39,546 nt of DNA, taken from Alistipes sp. (lineage in GTDB: Bacteria; Bacteroidota; Bacteroidia; Bacteroidales; Rikenellaceae). Position numbers and translations under genes: made by a program. The stretch's first letter is position 1; every line of letters begins with the position of its first letter. Where the stretch lies: the NCBI GenBank assembly GCA_017631285.1, contig JAGBTO010000033.1, positions 1 through 39,546 of the forward strand, read 5' to 3'. Positions 1-7,906 of this stretch are shown here, piece after piece. The notes below the pieces were generated by a model, which was not told where the DNA came from, did not search any database, and saw only the letters and a list, made by a program, of their open reading frames with translations.

Positions 1-3
1 ATT

Positions 4-26
4 ATTAGTGAAAGTGTTTCGCTAAT
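4..26. repeat. Short inverted repeat at the left edge
   Basis: Two 10-base arms (ATTAGTGAAA and TTTCGCTAAT) pair around a 3-base GTG loop with one G-T wobble. No T-run follows on the plus strand, so it is not a standard terminator in that direction. It may belong to the 3' end of a gene left of the window; its role cannot be decided here. Confidence 0.4.
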
Positions 27-118
27 CCTTATAGATAAAATTTGGCGATTTTACAACGAAAGGATAACGAATGCTTGCATCACTTGTATTGGTATGCTAT
101 GTCGGCACGTTCTGTGTC

Positions 119-221
119 TACTCCACATACTGTACAGGTGTGGAGTATTGTTTATTTTCGTTGGGGCTACGCCAAATGCCTATCTGTAGATAAACGAACA
201 TCTCCACACTTTCTTTTTTTT
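119..221 (+). promoter_or_regulatory. Attenuator-like leader with three competing arms
   Basis: Arm A (119-127, TACTCCACA) is perfectly complementary to arm B (139-147, TGTGGAGTA) over 9 bp. Arm B, read as GTGTGGAG (138-145), is also perfectly complementary to arm C (202-209, CTCCACAC), which runs straight into TTTCTTTTTTTT (210-221). A:B and B:C therefore exclude each other, and only B:C would sit directly before a U-tract. The 146-201 loop has its own small stems: TTCGTT 157-162 with AACGAA 193-198, and TATCT/AGATA at 181-192. The element lies just upstream of the lipoprotein gene at 268. A regulatory role is inferred; a plain long terminator or mobile-element remnant is also possible. Confidence 0.4.
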
Positions 222-267
222 ATAAACGACCGCATAGGAGATGCTACGGTACGCATTTTTTATTATA

Positions 268-729
268 ATGAAGAGGTTTTTACTTTTTTTTATGGCTGCT
301 GTAATAAGCTGCTGTTTCGGTATTTCTTGTGAGAAAAATGAGATGGGTGATAAGCCAAAGTTTGGAACTATGGAGGATCTCTTGGGAACTTACCATGTAA
401 CCGTAGAAGACTATGTTATATGGGGAGGAGATTCAGGAAAAATATACGATAAAGGAACAATCACAATTACCAAGATAGACAAAAATAGAGTTAAATTAAG
501 GGGTTTAATATCAACCAAAGGAACACTTGTCGATGGTAAACTTTATTTGGATTCAACAACTAATACAGACAGCTATGGATATATAACGAGAACATATGAT
601 AGTGCATTATTTGGTGGAGGTATTTTGACGATATTTTCCAAAGCTTCTGGACAATTGTCCACAACCCCAAATGGCACTCGATACTCTTATAGTAGCAACT
701 GCTACTTTGAGGGTAGAAAAGTAGAATAA
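268..729 (+). CDS. Small hypothetical lipoprotein
   Basis: Predicted lipoprotein of 153 residues, function unknown. The chosen start gives a classic N-terminus: MKR, a hydrophobic stretch, then a lipobox ending in GISC with the lipid-carrying Cys about residue 21. An in-frame ATG at 241 would add nine residues, but the only purine-rich sequence (AGGAG) touches that ATG with no spacer, so 268 is preferred. The mature part is short and rich in beta-prone Gly, Thr, Ser and Lys, resembling the small lipocalin-like lipoproteins common in Bacteroidales, but I recognise no catalytic motif. It stands alone: a leader with alternative hairpins precedes it and a terminator follows at 803. No TAnnTTTG element is visible just upstream. 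Confidence 0.7.
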   Translation: MKRFLLFFMAAVISCCFGISCEKNEMGDKPKFGTMEDLLGTYHVTVEDYVIWGGDSGKIYDKGTITITKIDKNRVKLRGLISTKGTLVDGKLYLDSTTNTDSYGYITRTYDSALFGGGILTIFSKASGQLSTTPNGTRYSYSSNCYFEGRKVE

Positions 730-787
730 TATATAGTTACACCTTAGAGCACAACATATCAAGGGTTACATAGGTAAGTGATATTTT

Positions 788-803
788 ACTTTCTCGAGAA
801 AGT
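788..803. repeat. Perfect 16-bp palindrome
   Basis: ACTTTCTCGAGAAAGT is identical to its reverse complement. It lies 58 bases after the lipoprotein stop and its last base touches the following terminator stem. It could extend the 3'-end structure of the transcript or be a protein-binding site; nothing in the window decides between these. Confidence 0.6.
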
Positions 804-836
804 CGGGGGTTGCGTATTGTGGCCTCCGATTTTTTT
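803..836 (+). terminator. Rho-independent terminator after the lipoprotein gene
   Basis: TCGGGGG (803-809) pairs with CCTCCGA (823-829) over 7 bp with one G-U wobble, the loop is 13 bases, and seven T follow at once. It ends the lipoprotein transcript well before the gyrA promoter. Confidence 0.65.
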
Positions 837-977
837 GTTTTTATGCAGAAATCCTTGTTTTATTCTTCGACCCCCTGTCGGGAAAAATATTATTCGCGCT
901 TAAATCGCCCAAAAATGGGCAAAAAGCCCCTGGTTTTTAAGATTTATCTTAAAGAGGAGTGAAAAAAAACCTGTAAA
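837..977. other. AT-rich spacer, little structure
   Basis: Part of the 329-base stretch between the lipoprotein gene and gyrA. The only structure I see is a set of GCCC/GGGC arms at 907-910, 917-920 and 926-929. They could form a weak 4-bp hairpin followed by TGGTTTTT. I see no ORF, RNA gene or repeat. Confidence 0.5.
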
Positions 978-1009
978 ATTGCTTATTTAAGAAAAAAAAC
1001 GTACTTTTG
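978..1009 (+). promoter_or_regulatory. gyrA promoter (Bacteroidota -33/-7 type)
   Basis: ATTG (978-981), a 20-base gap, then TACTTTTG (1002-1009), which fits the Bacteroidota consensus TTTG-N19/20-TAnnTTTG. Transcription would start near 1015, giving a leader of about 45 bases with AGGAAAG (1044-1050) before the ATG. Confidence 0.7.
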
Positions 1010-1058
1010 TTTATTAAAATAGGTGCGTTAAGAGCGTTAATTTAGGAAAGTAAATTAT

Positions 1059-3620
1059 ATGTTGAACGAAGAAGAAAAGAAAGAGACATTGGTGGGTAAT
1101 ATCATTCCCATTAATATTGAGCAGGAGATGAAGACTGCTTATATCAATTACTCGATGTCGGTTATCGTGTCGCGTGCGTTGCCTGATGTGCGTGATGGTC
1201 TGAAACCTGTGCATCGTCGTATTTTGTTTGATATGAGCCACGAGCTTAATCTCTATTCTGATAAGCCTACCCGTAAGTCTGCCCGTATTGTCGGTGACGT
1301 ACTTGGTAAGTTCCACCCACACGGTGATAGTTCGGTTTACGAGGCCATGGTTCGTATGGCACAGGAGTGGGCGATGCGTTATCCTTTGGTTGAGGGCCAG
1401 GGTAACTTTGGTTCTATGGATGGTGATAAGGCTGCGGCGATGCGTTATACCGAGGCGCGCATGCAGAAAATTACCGATGAGGTGATGGCCGACATCGATA
1501 AGGAGACCATTGATTGGACAAAGAACTTTGATGATACTATTGACGAGCCAACAGTGTTGCCAACAAAGATTCCATTGCTTTTGGTGAATGGTGCCAGCGG
1601 TATCGCTGTGGGTATGGCAACGAATATGGCACCTCACAATTTAGGTGAGGTTGTGGATGCATGTTGTGCATATATTGACAACACCGAGTGCGAGTGCGAG
1701 GAGTTGTTGAAGTATGTCAAGGGTCCTGATTTCCCAACAGGAGCATTGATCTATGGCTACGAGGGTGCTAAGCAGGCTCTATTGACTGGTCGTGGCCGTG
1801 TGATTATGCGTGCACGTACTGAGATTGAGACAACTGCATCGGGTCGAGAGTGTATCATCGTGACCGAGATTCCTTATATGGTCAATAAGGCTGAGATGAT
1901 CAAGAAGATTGGTCAGATGGTCAATGAGAAGAAGTTGGAGGGTATCTCTTACATCAACGATGAGAGTGACCGTAAGGGTCTTCGTATAGCCATCTTCGTC
2001 AAGAAGGATGCTTCAGCGAATGTCGTGTTGAATACATTGTTCAAGAATACCGAGTTGCAGACATCGTTTGCTGTGAATAACATCGCTTTGGTGAATGGTC
2101 GTCCAATGTTGCTTAACCTGAAGGATATGATTAAGCACTTTGTCGATCACCGTCACGATGTTGTAGTACGCCGTACACGTTTCGACCTTAGAAAGGCTCA
2201 GGAGCGTATGCATATTGTCAAGGGCTTGATTATCGCACAGGAGAATATCGACGAGATAGTGCAGATTATAAAGTCGTCACGCAGCACAGATATTGCTAAG
2301 CAATCATTGCAGGAGCGTTTCGGCTTGAGCGAGATTCAGTCTACGGCTATTGTCGAGATGCGTCTGCGTCAGCTCACTGGTTTGGAGCGAGAGAAGTTGG
2401 AGGCTGAGCATGCTGAGTTGGAGCGTAAGATTAACTACTTGAACGACGTTTTGGCGAGCGTTGATATGCAGATGCAGATTATCAAGGATGAGCTTCAGGA
2501 GATTAAGCAGAAGTATGGCGATGAGCGTCGTTCCGAGATTGTTTACTCTTCTGAGGAGTTTAACCCTGAGGATTTCTATGCCGATGATGATATGGTTATC
2601 ACTATTTCACACATGGGTTACATCAAGCGTACGCCACTTGCCGAGTACCGCACACAGAATCGTGGTGGTGTAGGTGTGAAGGGTAGTGCTACACGTGATG
2701 AGGACTTTATCGAGCATATCTATGTCGCTTCAATGCATAATACAATGATATTCTTTACCGAGAAGGGTCGTTGTTATTGGCTTAAGGTATACGATATTCC
2801 AGAGGGAACACGTTCTTCTAAGGGACGTGCTATCCAAAACATTATTCAGATTGAGCCTGATGACAAGGTGCGTGCTTACATCAATACTAAGAACTTGGGT
2901 GATGAGGAGTATATCAACAACAACTACATCGTTATGTGTACACGTGAGGGTGTGGTTAAGAAGACAAAGCTTAAGGAGTACTCACGTCCACGTCAGACAG
3001 GTGTTAATGCAATTGTTATCCGTGAGGGCGACCAGCTCTTGGAGGCTAAGATCACTAGCGGCAATGCCGAGATTATGATTGCGGCACGTGGCGGAAAGGC
3101 TATCCGTTTCAACGAGGATAAGGTTCGTCCTATTGGTCGTGTGGGTGCCGGTGTTCGAGGTATTGAACTCGATGAGGGTGACGAGGTTGTAGGTATGATT
3201 TGCATTGAGCCTGATTCAAGACAAGATGTACTTGTTCTTTCTGAAAATGGCTATGGTAAGCGTACTGATTTGGATGAATATCGTATAACTAACCGAGGTG
3301 GTAAGGGTGTGAAGACCATAAATATCACCGAGAAGACAGGTGATTTAGTTTCAATTCAGGCTGTTACCGACGAAAACGATTTGATGATTATCAATCGTTC
3401 GGGAGTTACTATTAGAACTAAGGTTGAGCAGATACGTTTGGCAGGACGAGCTACGCAGGGTGTTAAGATTATCAACTTACGCGAGGGTGATGTCATTGCT
3501 TCGGTGATGGCGGTGCCAGTGAGTGAGGATGAGGAAATTGCTACCGATGTTGTAGTCACAGAGGGAGTTGAAGTTGCTGCGGAGACAACAGTGTCACAAC
3601 AAACAGAAACACAAGAATAA
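1059..3620 (+). CDS. gyrA: DNA gyrase subunit A
   Basis: Cleaves and rejoins DNA in the GyrA2GyrB2 enzyme that introduces negative supercoils. At 853 residues it has the usual length. The N-terminal breakage-reunion domain shows [16 protein letters not shown] (39-54) and the catalytic Tyr130 in [11 protein letters not shown], matching E. coli Tyr122 with an offset of 8. The quinolone-resistance region reads [10 protein letters not shown], with Ser91 and Glu95 at the E. coli 83 and 87 positions. The C-terminal half has repeated beta-pinwheel blades, with degenerate GyrA-box-like motifs QNRGGVG and TNRGGKG. ParC is the main alternative; these motifs and the neighbouring TPR gene favour GyrA. 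The start has a good AGGAAAG and a promoter 50 bases upstream. The last 30 or so residues are acidic and Thr/Val-rich and probably disordered. Confidence 0.95.
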   Translation: MLNEEEKKETLVGNIIPINIEQEMKTAYINYSMSVIVSRALPDVRDGLKPVHRRILFDMSHELNLYSDKPTRKSARIVGDVLGKFHPHGDSSVYEAMVRMAQEWAMRYPLVEGQGNFGSMDGDKAAAMRYTEARMQKITDEVMADIDKETIDWTKNFDDTIDEPTVLPTKIPLLLVNGASGIAVGMATNMAPHNLGEVVDACCAYIDNTECECEELLKYVKGPDFPTGALIYGYEGAKQALLTGRGRVIMRARTEIETTASGRECIIVTEIPYMVNKAEMIKKIGQMVNEKKLEGISYINDESDRKGLRIAIFVKKDASANVVLNTLFKNTELQTSFAVNNIALVNGRPMLLNLKDMIKHFVDHRHDVVVRRTRFDLRKAQERMHIVKGLIIAQENIDEIVQIIKSSRSTDIAKQSLQERFGLSEIQSTAIVEMRLRQLTGLEREKLEAEHAELERKINYLNDVLASVDMQMQIIKDELQEIKQKYGDERRSEIVYSSEEFNPEDFYADDDMVITISHMGYIKRTPLAEYRTQNRGGVGVKGSATRDEDFIEHIYVASMHNTMIFFTEKGRCYWLKVYDIPEGTRSSKGRAIQNIIQIEPDDKVRAYINTKNLGDEEYINNNYIVMCTREGVVKKTKLKEYSRPRQTGVNAIVIREGDQLLEAKITSGNAEIMIAARGGKAIRFNEDKVRPIGRVGAGVRGIELDEGDEVVGMICIEPDSRQDVLVLSENGYGKRTDLDEYRITNRGGKGVKTINITEKTGDLVSIQAVTDENDLMIINRSGVTIRTKVEQIRLAGRATQGVKIINLREGDVIASVMAVPVSEDEEIATDVVVTEGVEVAAETTVSQQTETQE

Positions 3621-3659
3621 AAAATAGGAAATTTAATGGTTTTATTAAAGATTAATTCT

Positions 3660-5030
3660 ATGAAAAGATTAATTTTTGCGGTGATGGCTATAATGGTTAT
3701 GGCTACGCCAATGGTAAATGCACAGAAGGTCAATAAGCAAGTGATTCTTGACAAGATCTCTAAGGCAGATGCATTAGTGAAAGATGCAAAGAAGGGTAAG
3801 AAGGCTGCTTCATGGATTTCACGTGGTGATGCCTATTTCAAGGCGTTAACAGAGCCAACAAAGGATTTGTTTGCAGGTGTTGAGTACTCAGTTGTAGAGG
3901 TTGCAATGGGTCTTCCTGAGTCAAAGACAGACGGCGTTGTTTTGAATGGTGTCAGCTATACTGAGATGGTTTATCCATGGGTTAAGATTTATGTTGCCAA
4001 CAACAAGGTGATTACATGGGAGCAGACTCAGGTAGTTAAGGAGGGTGACTTGATAATGGAGTCATTCAACTCATATTGGAAGGCATATGAAGTAGATAAG
4101 AAGCAGGCTGGTAAGGTTGAACTTGCGTTGGGTCGTTTGGCTAATTACTTGTTGCAGACAGGTAATGCGTGCCAGGACGCTGCACGCTGGGGTGCTGCTG
4201 CCGAGAACTACTATCAGGCATATTTTGTTAAGAGCCACTGCGCAAGTTTAACACCACAGGATGCTCAGTATCTCTATTTTGCAGGTTATTTGTGGGTACT
4301 TGATGGTAATGTAGGTTCTAAGGATCAGGCTTCTTACAAGAAGGCTGTTGAGGCTTTTGATAAGGCTTTGGCTGCTGGTTATGCTGATGAGAAGGGTGAT
4401 ATTTACCACTTCATGTACCATGCATACAATGGTCAGACCGATTCTGCTGTTCGCGAGGCTAATATGCAGCGTGCAAAGCAGCTCTTGATGGAGGGTCTTG
4501 CAAAGTTCCCATCAAACGACAATATCATTGCTGCGTTGATTGATGTCTATACAGCAGGTGATAACGTTGGTGATCCATCTGAGTTGGTGGATATGATTGA
4601 TGCTGCGTTGAAGCGTGATCCAAACAACCGTGACATGTGGTTTGGTCGTGGTAAGGTGTTCTATAACTTGAAGAACTACGACGAGAGTATTGTATCATTC
4701 AAGAAGGTTATCGAGTTGGAGCCAACTAATGCTCAGGCTACATTCTTCATTGGCTACTTCTACATCGCTAAGGGTGATGCCATGAGTGAGGAGATTAACA
4801 AGCGTGATTATAAGAGCAGCGCCGATTGGAAGGCTGACTCTCAGAAGGTAACAGATGTTTACAAGTTGGGTATTCCATACTTGGAGAAGGCTTATGAACT
4901 TGATCCAAAGAATTTCTCAACTGTTGAGACATTGAAGATTCTTACTTTCCGTCTTCGCGAGGAGGATGGTATGATGGATAAGTACACTAAGTACAACAAG
5001 CTCTACGAGGAGATGAAGGCTCAGCAATAG
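3660..5030 (+). CDS. Exported TPR protein
   Basis: Secreted or periplasmic tetratricopeptide protein of 456 residues, molecular role unknown. The N-terminus is a textbook signal peptide (MKRL, hydrophobic core, cleavage likely after VNA at residue 21). Clear TPR helices occur at about residues 325-358 (Trp-Phe-Gly...Tyr-Asp-Glu-Ser...Leu-Glu-Pro), with further repeat-like helices near 190-260 and 360-430. An in-frame ATG at 3636 has a better-placed AGGAA (3626-3630) and would add eight residues before the MKR, so the start is not fully settled. The gene follows gyrA by 39 bases (15 with the longer start) with no promoter or terminator between, so the two are probably co-transcribed. A strong terminator follows at 5053. 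Confidence 0.85.
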   Translation: MKRLIFAVMAIMVMATPMVNAQKVNKQVILDKISKADALVKDAKKGKKAASWISRGDAYFKALTEPTKDLFAGVEYSVVEVAMGLPESKTDGVVLNGVSYTEMVYPWVKIYVANNKVITWEQTQVVKEGDLIMESFNSYWKAYEVDKKQAGKVELALGRLANYLLQTGNACQDAARWGAAAENYYQAYFVKSHCASLTPQDAQYLYFAGYLWVLDGNVGSKDQASYKKAVEAFDKALAAGYADEKGDIYHFMYHAYNGQTDSAVREANMQRAKQLLMEGLAKFPSNDNIIAALIDVYTAGDNVGDPSELVDMIDAALKRDPNNRDMWFGRGKVFYNLKNYDESIVSFKKVIELEPTNAQATFFIGYFYIAKGDAMSEEINKRDYKSSADWKADSQKVTDVYKLGIPYLEKAYELDPKNFSTVETLKILTFRLREEDGMMDKYTKYNKLYEEMKAQQ

Positions 5031-5052
5031 TTTTGCTATTGTAATGGCTATG

Positions 5053-5088
5053 GCGACCACTTTTCGGGGTGGTCGCTTTCTTTTTTTT
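5053..5088 (+). terminator. Strong terminator after the TPR gene
   Basis: GCGACCAC (5053-5060) pairs perfectly with GTGGTCGC (5069-5076) around an 8-base loop, followed by TTCTTTTTTTT. It ends the gyrA-TPR transcript. Confidence 0.9.
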
Positions 5089-5151
5089 ACTCTATGGGAT
5101 GTTATAAATATTATTTCTCAAAATATTTCCTTTTAGTTGATAGTTTTTGCG

Positions 5152-5159
5152 TATCTTTG
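5152..5159 (+). promoter_or_regulatory. -7 element of the dapB promoter
   Basis: TATCTTTG is a perfect TAnnTTTG. The -33 region is only T-rich (TTTT at 5131-5134, gap 17), so that half is weak. The predicted start of transcription, about 5165, lies downstream of the TTG at 5137 that opens the longest frame, which supports the ATG at 5212 as the true dapB start. Confidence 0.65.
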
Positions 5160-5211
5160 TAGAATGATATTTAATAACCGCATCGCTTTGGGGTGCATAA
5201 AGTTTAAAGGT

Positions 5212-5922
5212 ATGAAAGCAGCAATAATAGGCTACGGAAAAATGGGGCATGAAATAGAGAAGATTCTTCTCTCGCGAGGTCATGAAGTAGCACTAATAAT
5301 AGATCTAAATAATGCAGCAGAACTCAATGCTGAGAATTTGGCTAAGGTTGATGTGGCAATCGAATTTACAACTCCTGCTACAGCGTATGATAATATTCGT
5401 ACATGCTTAGAGTGTGGTGTTGCCGTGGTTAGTGGTACTACGGGTTGGACTACACGCTTGGAGGAGTTGCAGCAACTCTGTAAGCAGAAAGAGGGCGCTA
5501 TGTTTTACGCCTCGAACTATTCGTTGGGTGTAAACCTTATGTTTCGTCTAAATCGCGAGTTGGCACGACTAATGAATGGTTTTTCGGGATATAAACTTTC
5601 GATGAGCGAAACGCATCATACCGAGAAAAAGGATTCTCCAAGCGGTACAGCTGTTACTCTTGCTGAAGATGCTATTGCACGTTTGGATGAAAAAAGCGGT
5701 TGGGTGAATGAGCCTACCAATGACAATTCGTTGATTGGTATTGAGTCGTTTCGTGTCGGCATGAATCCGGGCGAGCATACCGTAACCTACACCTCGGAGG
5801 ATGATGTCCTGGAGATTCGTCACTCGATAAAGAATCGTCGCACGTTGGCTTTGGGTGCAGTTGTTGCGGCTGAGTTCTTGTGTGGCAAGAAGGGTGTATA
5901 TACAATGGATGATATGTTTTAA
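5212..5922 (+). CDS. dapB: 4-hydroxy-tetrahydrodipicolinate reductase
   Basis: Reduces 4-hydroxy-tetrahydrodipicolinate with NAD(P)H in the diaminopimelate/lysine pathway, in the cytoplasm. The 236-residue protein opens with the Rossmann dinucleotide loop GYGKMG (residues 7-12). It has the conserved VVSGTTGW and YASNYSLGVN segments, and the catalytic region ETHHTEKKDSPSGTA with the His-His, Lys and SGT substrate-binding residues. The C-terminal GVYTMDDM closure is typical. The start is set by this fold and by the promoter at 5152. It heads a long plus-strand run; lepB follows after 11 bases. No other lysine-pathway gene is nearby. Slightly shorter than E. coli DapB (273), as is usual in Bacteroidota. 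Confidence 0.95.
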   Translation: MKAAIIGYGKMGHEIEKILLSRGHEVALIIDLNNAAELNAENLAKVDVAIEFTTPATAYDNIRTCLECGVAVVSGTTGWTTRLEELQQLCKQKEGAMFYASNYSLGVNLMFRLNRELARLMNGFSGYKLSMSETHHTEKKDSPSGTAVTLAEDAIARLDEKSGWVNEPTNDNSLIGIESFRVGMNPGEHTVTYTSEDDVLEIRHSIKNRRTLALGAVVAAEFLCGKKGVYTMDDMF

Positions 5923-5933
5923 ATCGATTTGCG

Positions 5934-7280
5934 ATGGAAAAGATAAAGGCATTTTTTGCAAATAAATGGGTAGGTTTTACCCTTGCTACAACTCTATATA
6001 TATTGTGGTTTGTTGTGTGGGCAGGTTGCTGGTGGGCTCTGCTGGGTGTGGCCGTGATATATGATGTCTATATATCGAAATTATTCTACCGCTATGTGTG
6101 GAGTAAAAATGAAAAGTTGTGCCAAAAGAGTGCGTTTTATCGTAGTATATATGAGTGGGTTAATGCGATAGTCTTTGCTACAGTTGTCGCATCACTAATT
6201 CATATCTTCTTTTTCCAAATGTATGTCATTCCATCCTCGTCGATGGAGAAGACTTTGCTTGTGGGTGATTACTTGTATGTGAGCAAGGTGACTTATGGCC
6301 CTCAGATGCCAAATACACCTTTGTCATTTCCATTTGTACATCACACCATGCCTATGTCGCAGACTAAAAAATCATTCAGCGAGGCTATTAAGTTGCCCTA
6401 CAATCGTTTGAAAGGGTTGCGCAATATTCAACGTAATGATGTTGTTGTGTTTAACTTCCCTGCGGGAGATACAGTCTTGTTGGAAAATCAGGCAGTAACT
6501 TATTATGATGTTTTGCGTGAATATCAGGCTCAGTATGGCATGAAACGAGGTCGTGAGGCGTTGGAGAGTGATTATACAGTTATCAGTCGCCCTGTGGATA
6601 AGCGTGAGAATTATATTAAGCGTTGTGTCGCATTGCCAGGTGACGAGATTCAGATTGTCGATGGAGAGTTGATAGTAAATGGTAATCCAGAAGAGGGTAT
6701 TGCTGAAAAGCAATATTGCTATTCAATACGCACTTCATCGCCACTTAGTTCATATGCTATCGAAAAGATGGGTATTACCGAGCTGTCGGGCAGCGGCACA
6801 CATTACTTCTCTCCATTGACCGATGGTATGGTTGAGCAGTTGCTGAAAATGGATAATGTATTGAGCGTTGAGCGCTATATTGTTCCTGAAGAGTGTTTCC
6901 CTTATGCCGGTGCCTATACTTGGACTGCAGATAATTTTGGACCATTAGTGATTCCTAAGAAGGGTGCAACTGTCGAGCTTACGCTTGAAAATTTACCTCT
7001 CTATGAGCGTATTATAGATGTTTATGAGGAGAATGATTTAACCGTGAAAGATGGCGATATTTACATTAATGGTCATCTGTCAACGAACTATACCTTCAAT
7101 ATGGATTATTATTGGATGATGGGCGATAACCGCCATAACTCGGCTGATTCGCGTTATTGGGGTTTTGTGCCCGAAGATCATATTGTTGGTAAGGCGTCGT
7201 TCATCTGGCTGTCGCTTGATAGAAATAAAAGTTTTCCTGCAAATATTCGTTGGAATAGGCTGTTTACTAAGGTTGAATAA
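5934..7280 (+). CDS. lepB: Signal peptidase I
   Basis: Inner-membrane serine protease that removes signal peptides from Sec and Tat substrates. Two hydrophobic segments near residues 13-45 and a third at about 76-96 anchor it. The catalytic Ser103 is in IPSSSMEKTL and the general-base Lys229 in NYIKRCVALPGD, aligning with E. coli Ser90 and Lys145. The C-terminal MMGDNRHNSADSRYWG box completes the catalytic domain. At 448 residues it is longer than E. coli LepB (324). The extra length comes from an insertion between the Ser and Lys boxes (roughly 140-222) and another between the Lys box and the MGDNR box (about 255-390). No clear ribosome-binding site precedes the ATG. A YigZ-family gene follows after 12 bases. 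Confidence 0.93.
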   Translation: MEKIKAFFANKWVGFTLATTLYILWFVVWAGCWWALLGVAVIYDVYISKLFYRYVWSKNEKLCQKSAFYRSIYEWVNAIVFATVVASLIHIFFFQMYVIPSSSMEKTLLVGDYLYVSKVTYGPQMPNTPLSFPFVHHTMPMSQTKKSFSEAIKLPYNRLKGLRNIQRNDVVVFNFPAGDTVLLENQAVTYYDVLREYQAQYGMKRGREALESDYTVISRPVDKRENYIKRCVALPGDEIQIVDGELIVNGNPEEGIAEKQYCYSIRTSSPLSSYAIEKMGITELSGSGTHYFSPLTDGMVEQLLKMDNVLSVERYIVPEECFPYAGAYTWTADNFGPLVIPKKGATVELTLENLPLYERIIDVYEENDLTVKDGDIYINGHLSTNYTFNMDYYWMMGDNRHNSADSRYWGFVPEDHIVGKASFIWLSLDRNKSFPANIRWNRLFTKVE

Positions 7281-7292
7281 TAACTTGTTGCC

Positions 7293-7904
7293 GTGGAATC
7301 CATTATCGATAACTATTTGACCATCGAAGGCAATGCTGAGGCTATTTTCAAGGAGAAGAGCAGTAAATTTCTCTGTTATGCTTATCATGTTGAGAGTGAA
7401 GAGGAGATAGCTGCTTTCCTGGAACCTCTGCGTAAACGTTATTATGATGCTACGCACCATTGCTATGCGTGGCGTCTGGGCCCATTTGGCGAAAAGTTTC
7501 GAGCTAACGATGACGGTGAACCTTCGAGTACGGCTGGAAAACCAATCCTGGGACAGTTATTATCTCGAGAAATTACAAATTGCTTGATAGTCGTTGTACG
7601 TTATTTTGGTGGTACTAAGTTGGGTGTTCCAGGGCTTATTGCAGCGTATAAAGAGTCTGCTGCGATGGTGCTTGATGAGGCTAAGATAGTTGAGCGTACG
7701 GTTGATAAGCGCATAAAGATTGAGTTCTCGTATATCTCGATGAACGATGTGATGCGCATAATTAAGGAGGAGCAACCTGTAATTGAGGAGCAGATATTTG
7801 ATAATCTTTGTTCGATGACTTTGTCAATGCGTTTAAGCAAGGCTGATATTTTGCTTGGACGACTACGCAAGGTTGAAGGTGCAATAGTTGATGTATTAGA
7901 GTAA
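7293..7904 (+). CDS. YigZ/IMPACT-family protein
   Basis: Member of the UPF0029 (IMPACT/YigZ) family, 203 residues. The biochemical role in bacteria is not firmly established; eukaryotic IMPACT regulates translation through GCN2. The N-terminal domain shows the family hallmarks YDATHHCYAWRLG, NDDGEPSSTAGKPIL and VVRYFGGTKLGVPGL. The C-terminal part (about 135-200) fits the small DUF1949 ferredoxin-like domain. The start is GTG at 7293; the fold begins close to it and the next in-frame methionine is beyond the first domain. It sits between lepB (12 bases) and uvrA (2 bases), so it is surely co-transcribed with them. Confidence 0.88.
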   Translation: MESIIDNYLTIEGNAEAIFKEKSSKFLCYAYHVESEEEIAAFLEPLRKRYYDATHHCYAWRLGPFGEKFRANDDGEPSSTAGKPILGQLLSREITNCLIVVVRYFGGTKLGVPGLIAAYKESAAMVLDEAKIVERTVDKRIKIEFSYISMNDVMRIIKEEQPVIEEQIFDNLCSMTLSMRLSKADILLGRLRKVEGAIVDVLE

Positions 7905-7906
7905 TC

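Noticed and set aside
42-332. Open frame of 96 codons overlapping the start of the lipoprotein gene
   Set aside because: It runs through the inverted-repeat leader, has no family features and overlaps a better-supported gene in another frame.
1014-1637. Long antisense frame (207 codons) opposite gyrA
   Set aside because: Its His/Thr/Arg-rich translation is what the reverse of a well-conserved gyrA frame gives; no domain or initiation signal.
5137-5211. Upstream TTG start for dapB adding 25 residues
   Set aside because: The -7 promoter element at 5152-5159 lies inside this extension and the Rossmann fold starts at 5212.
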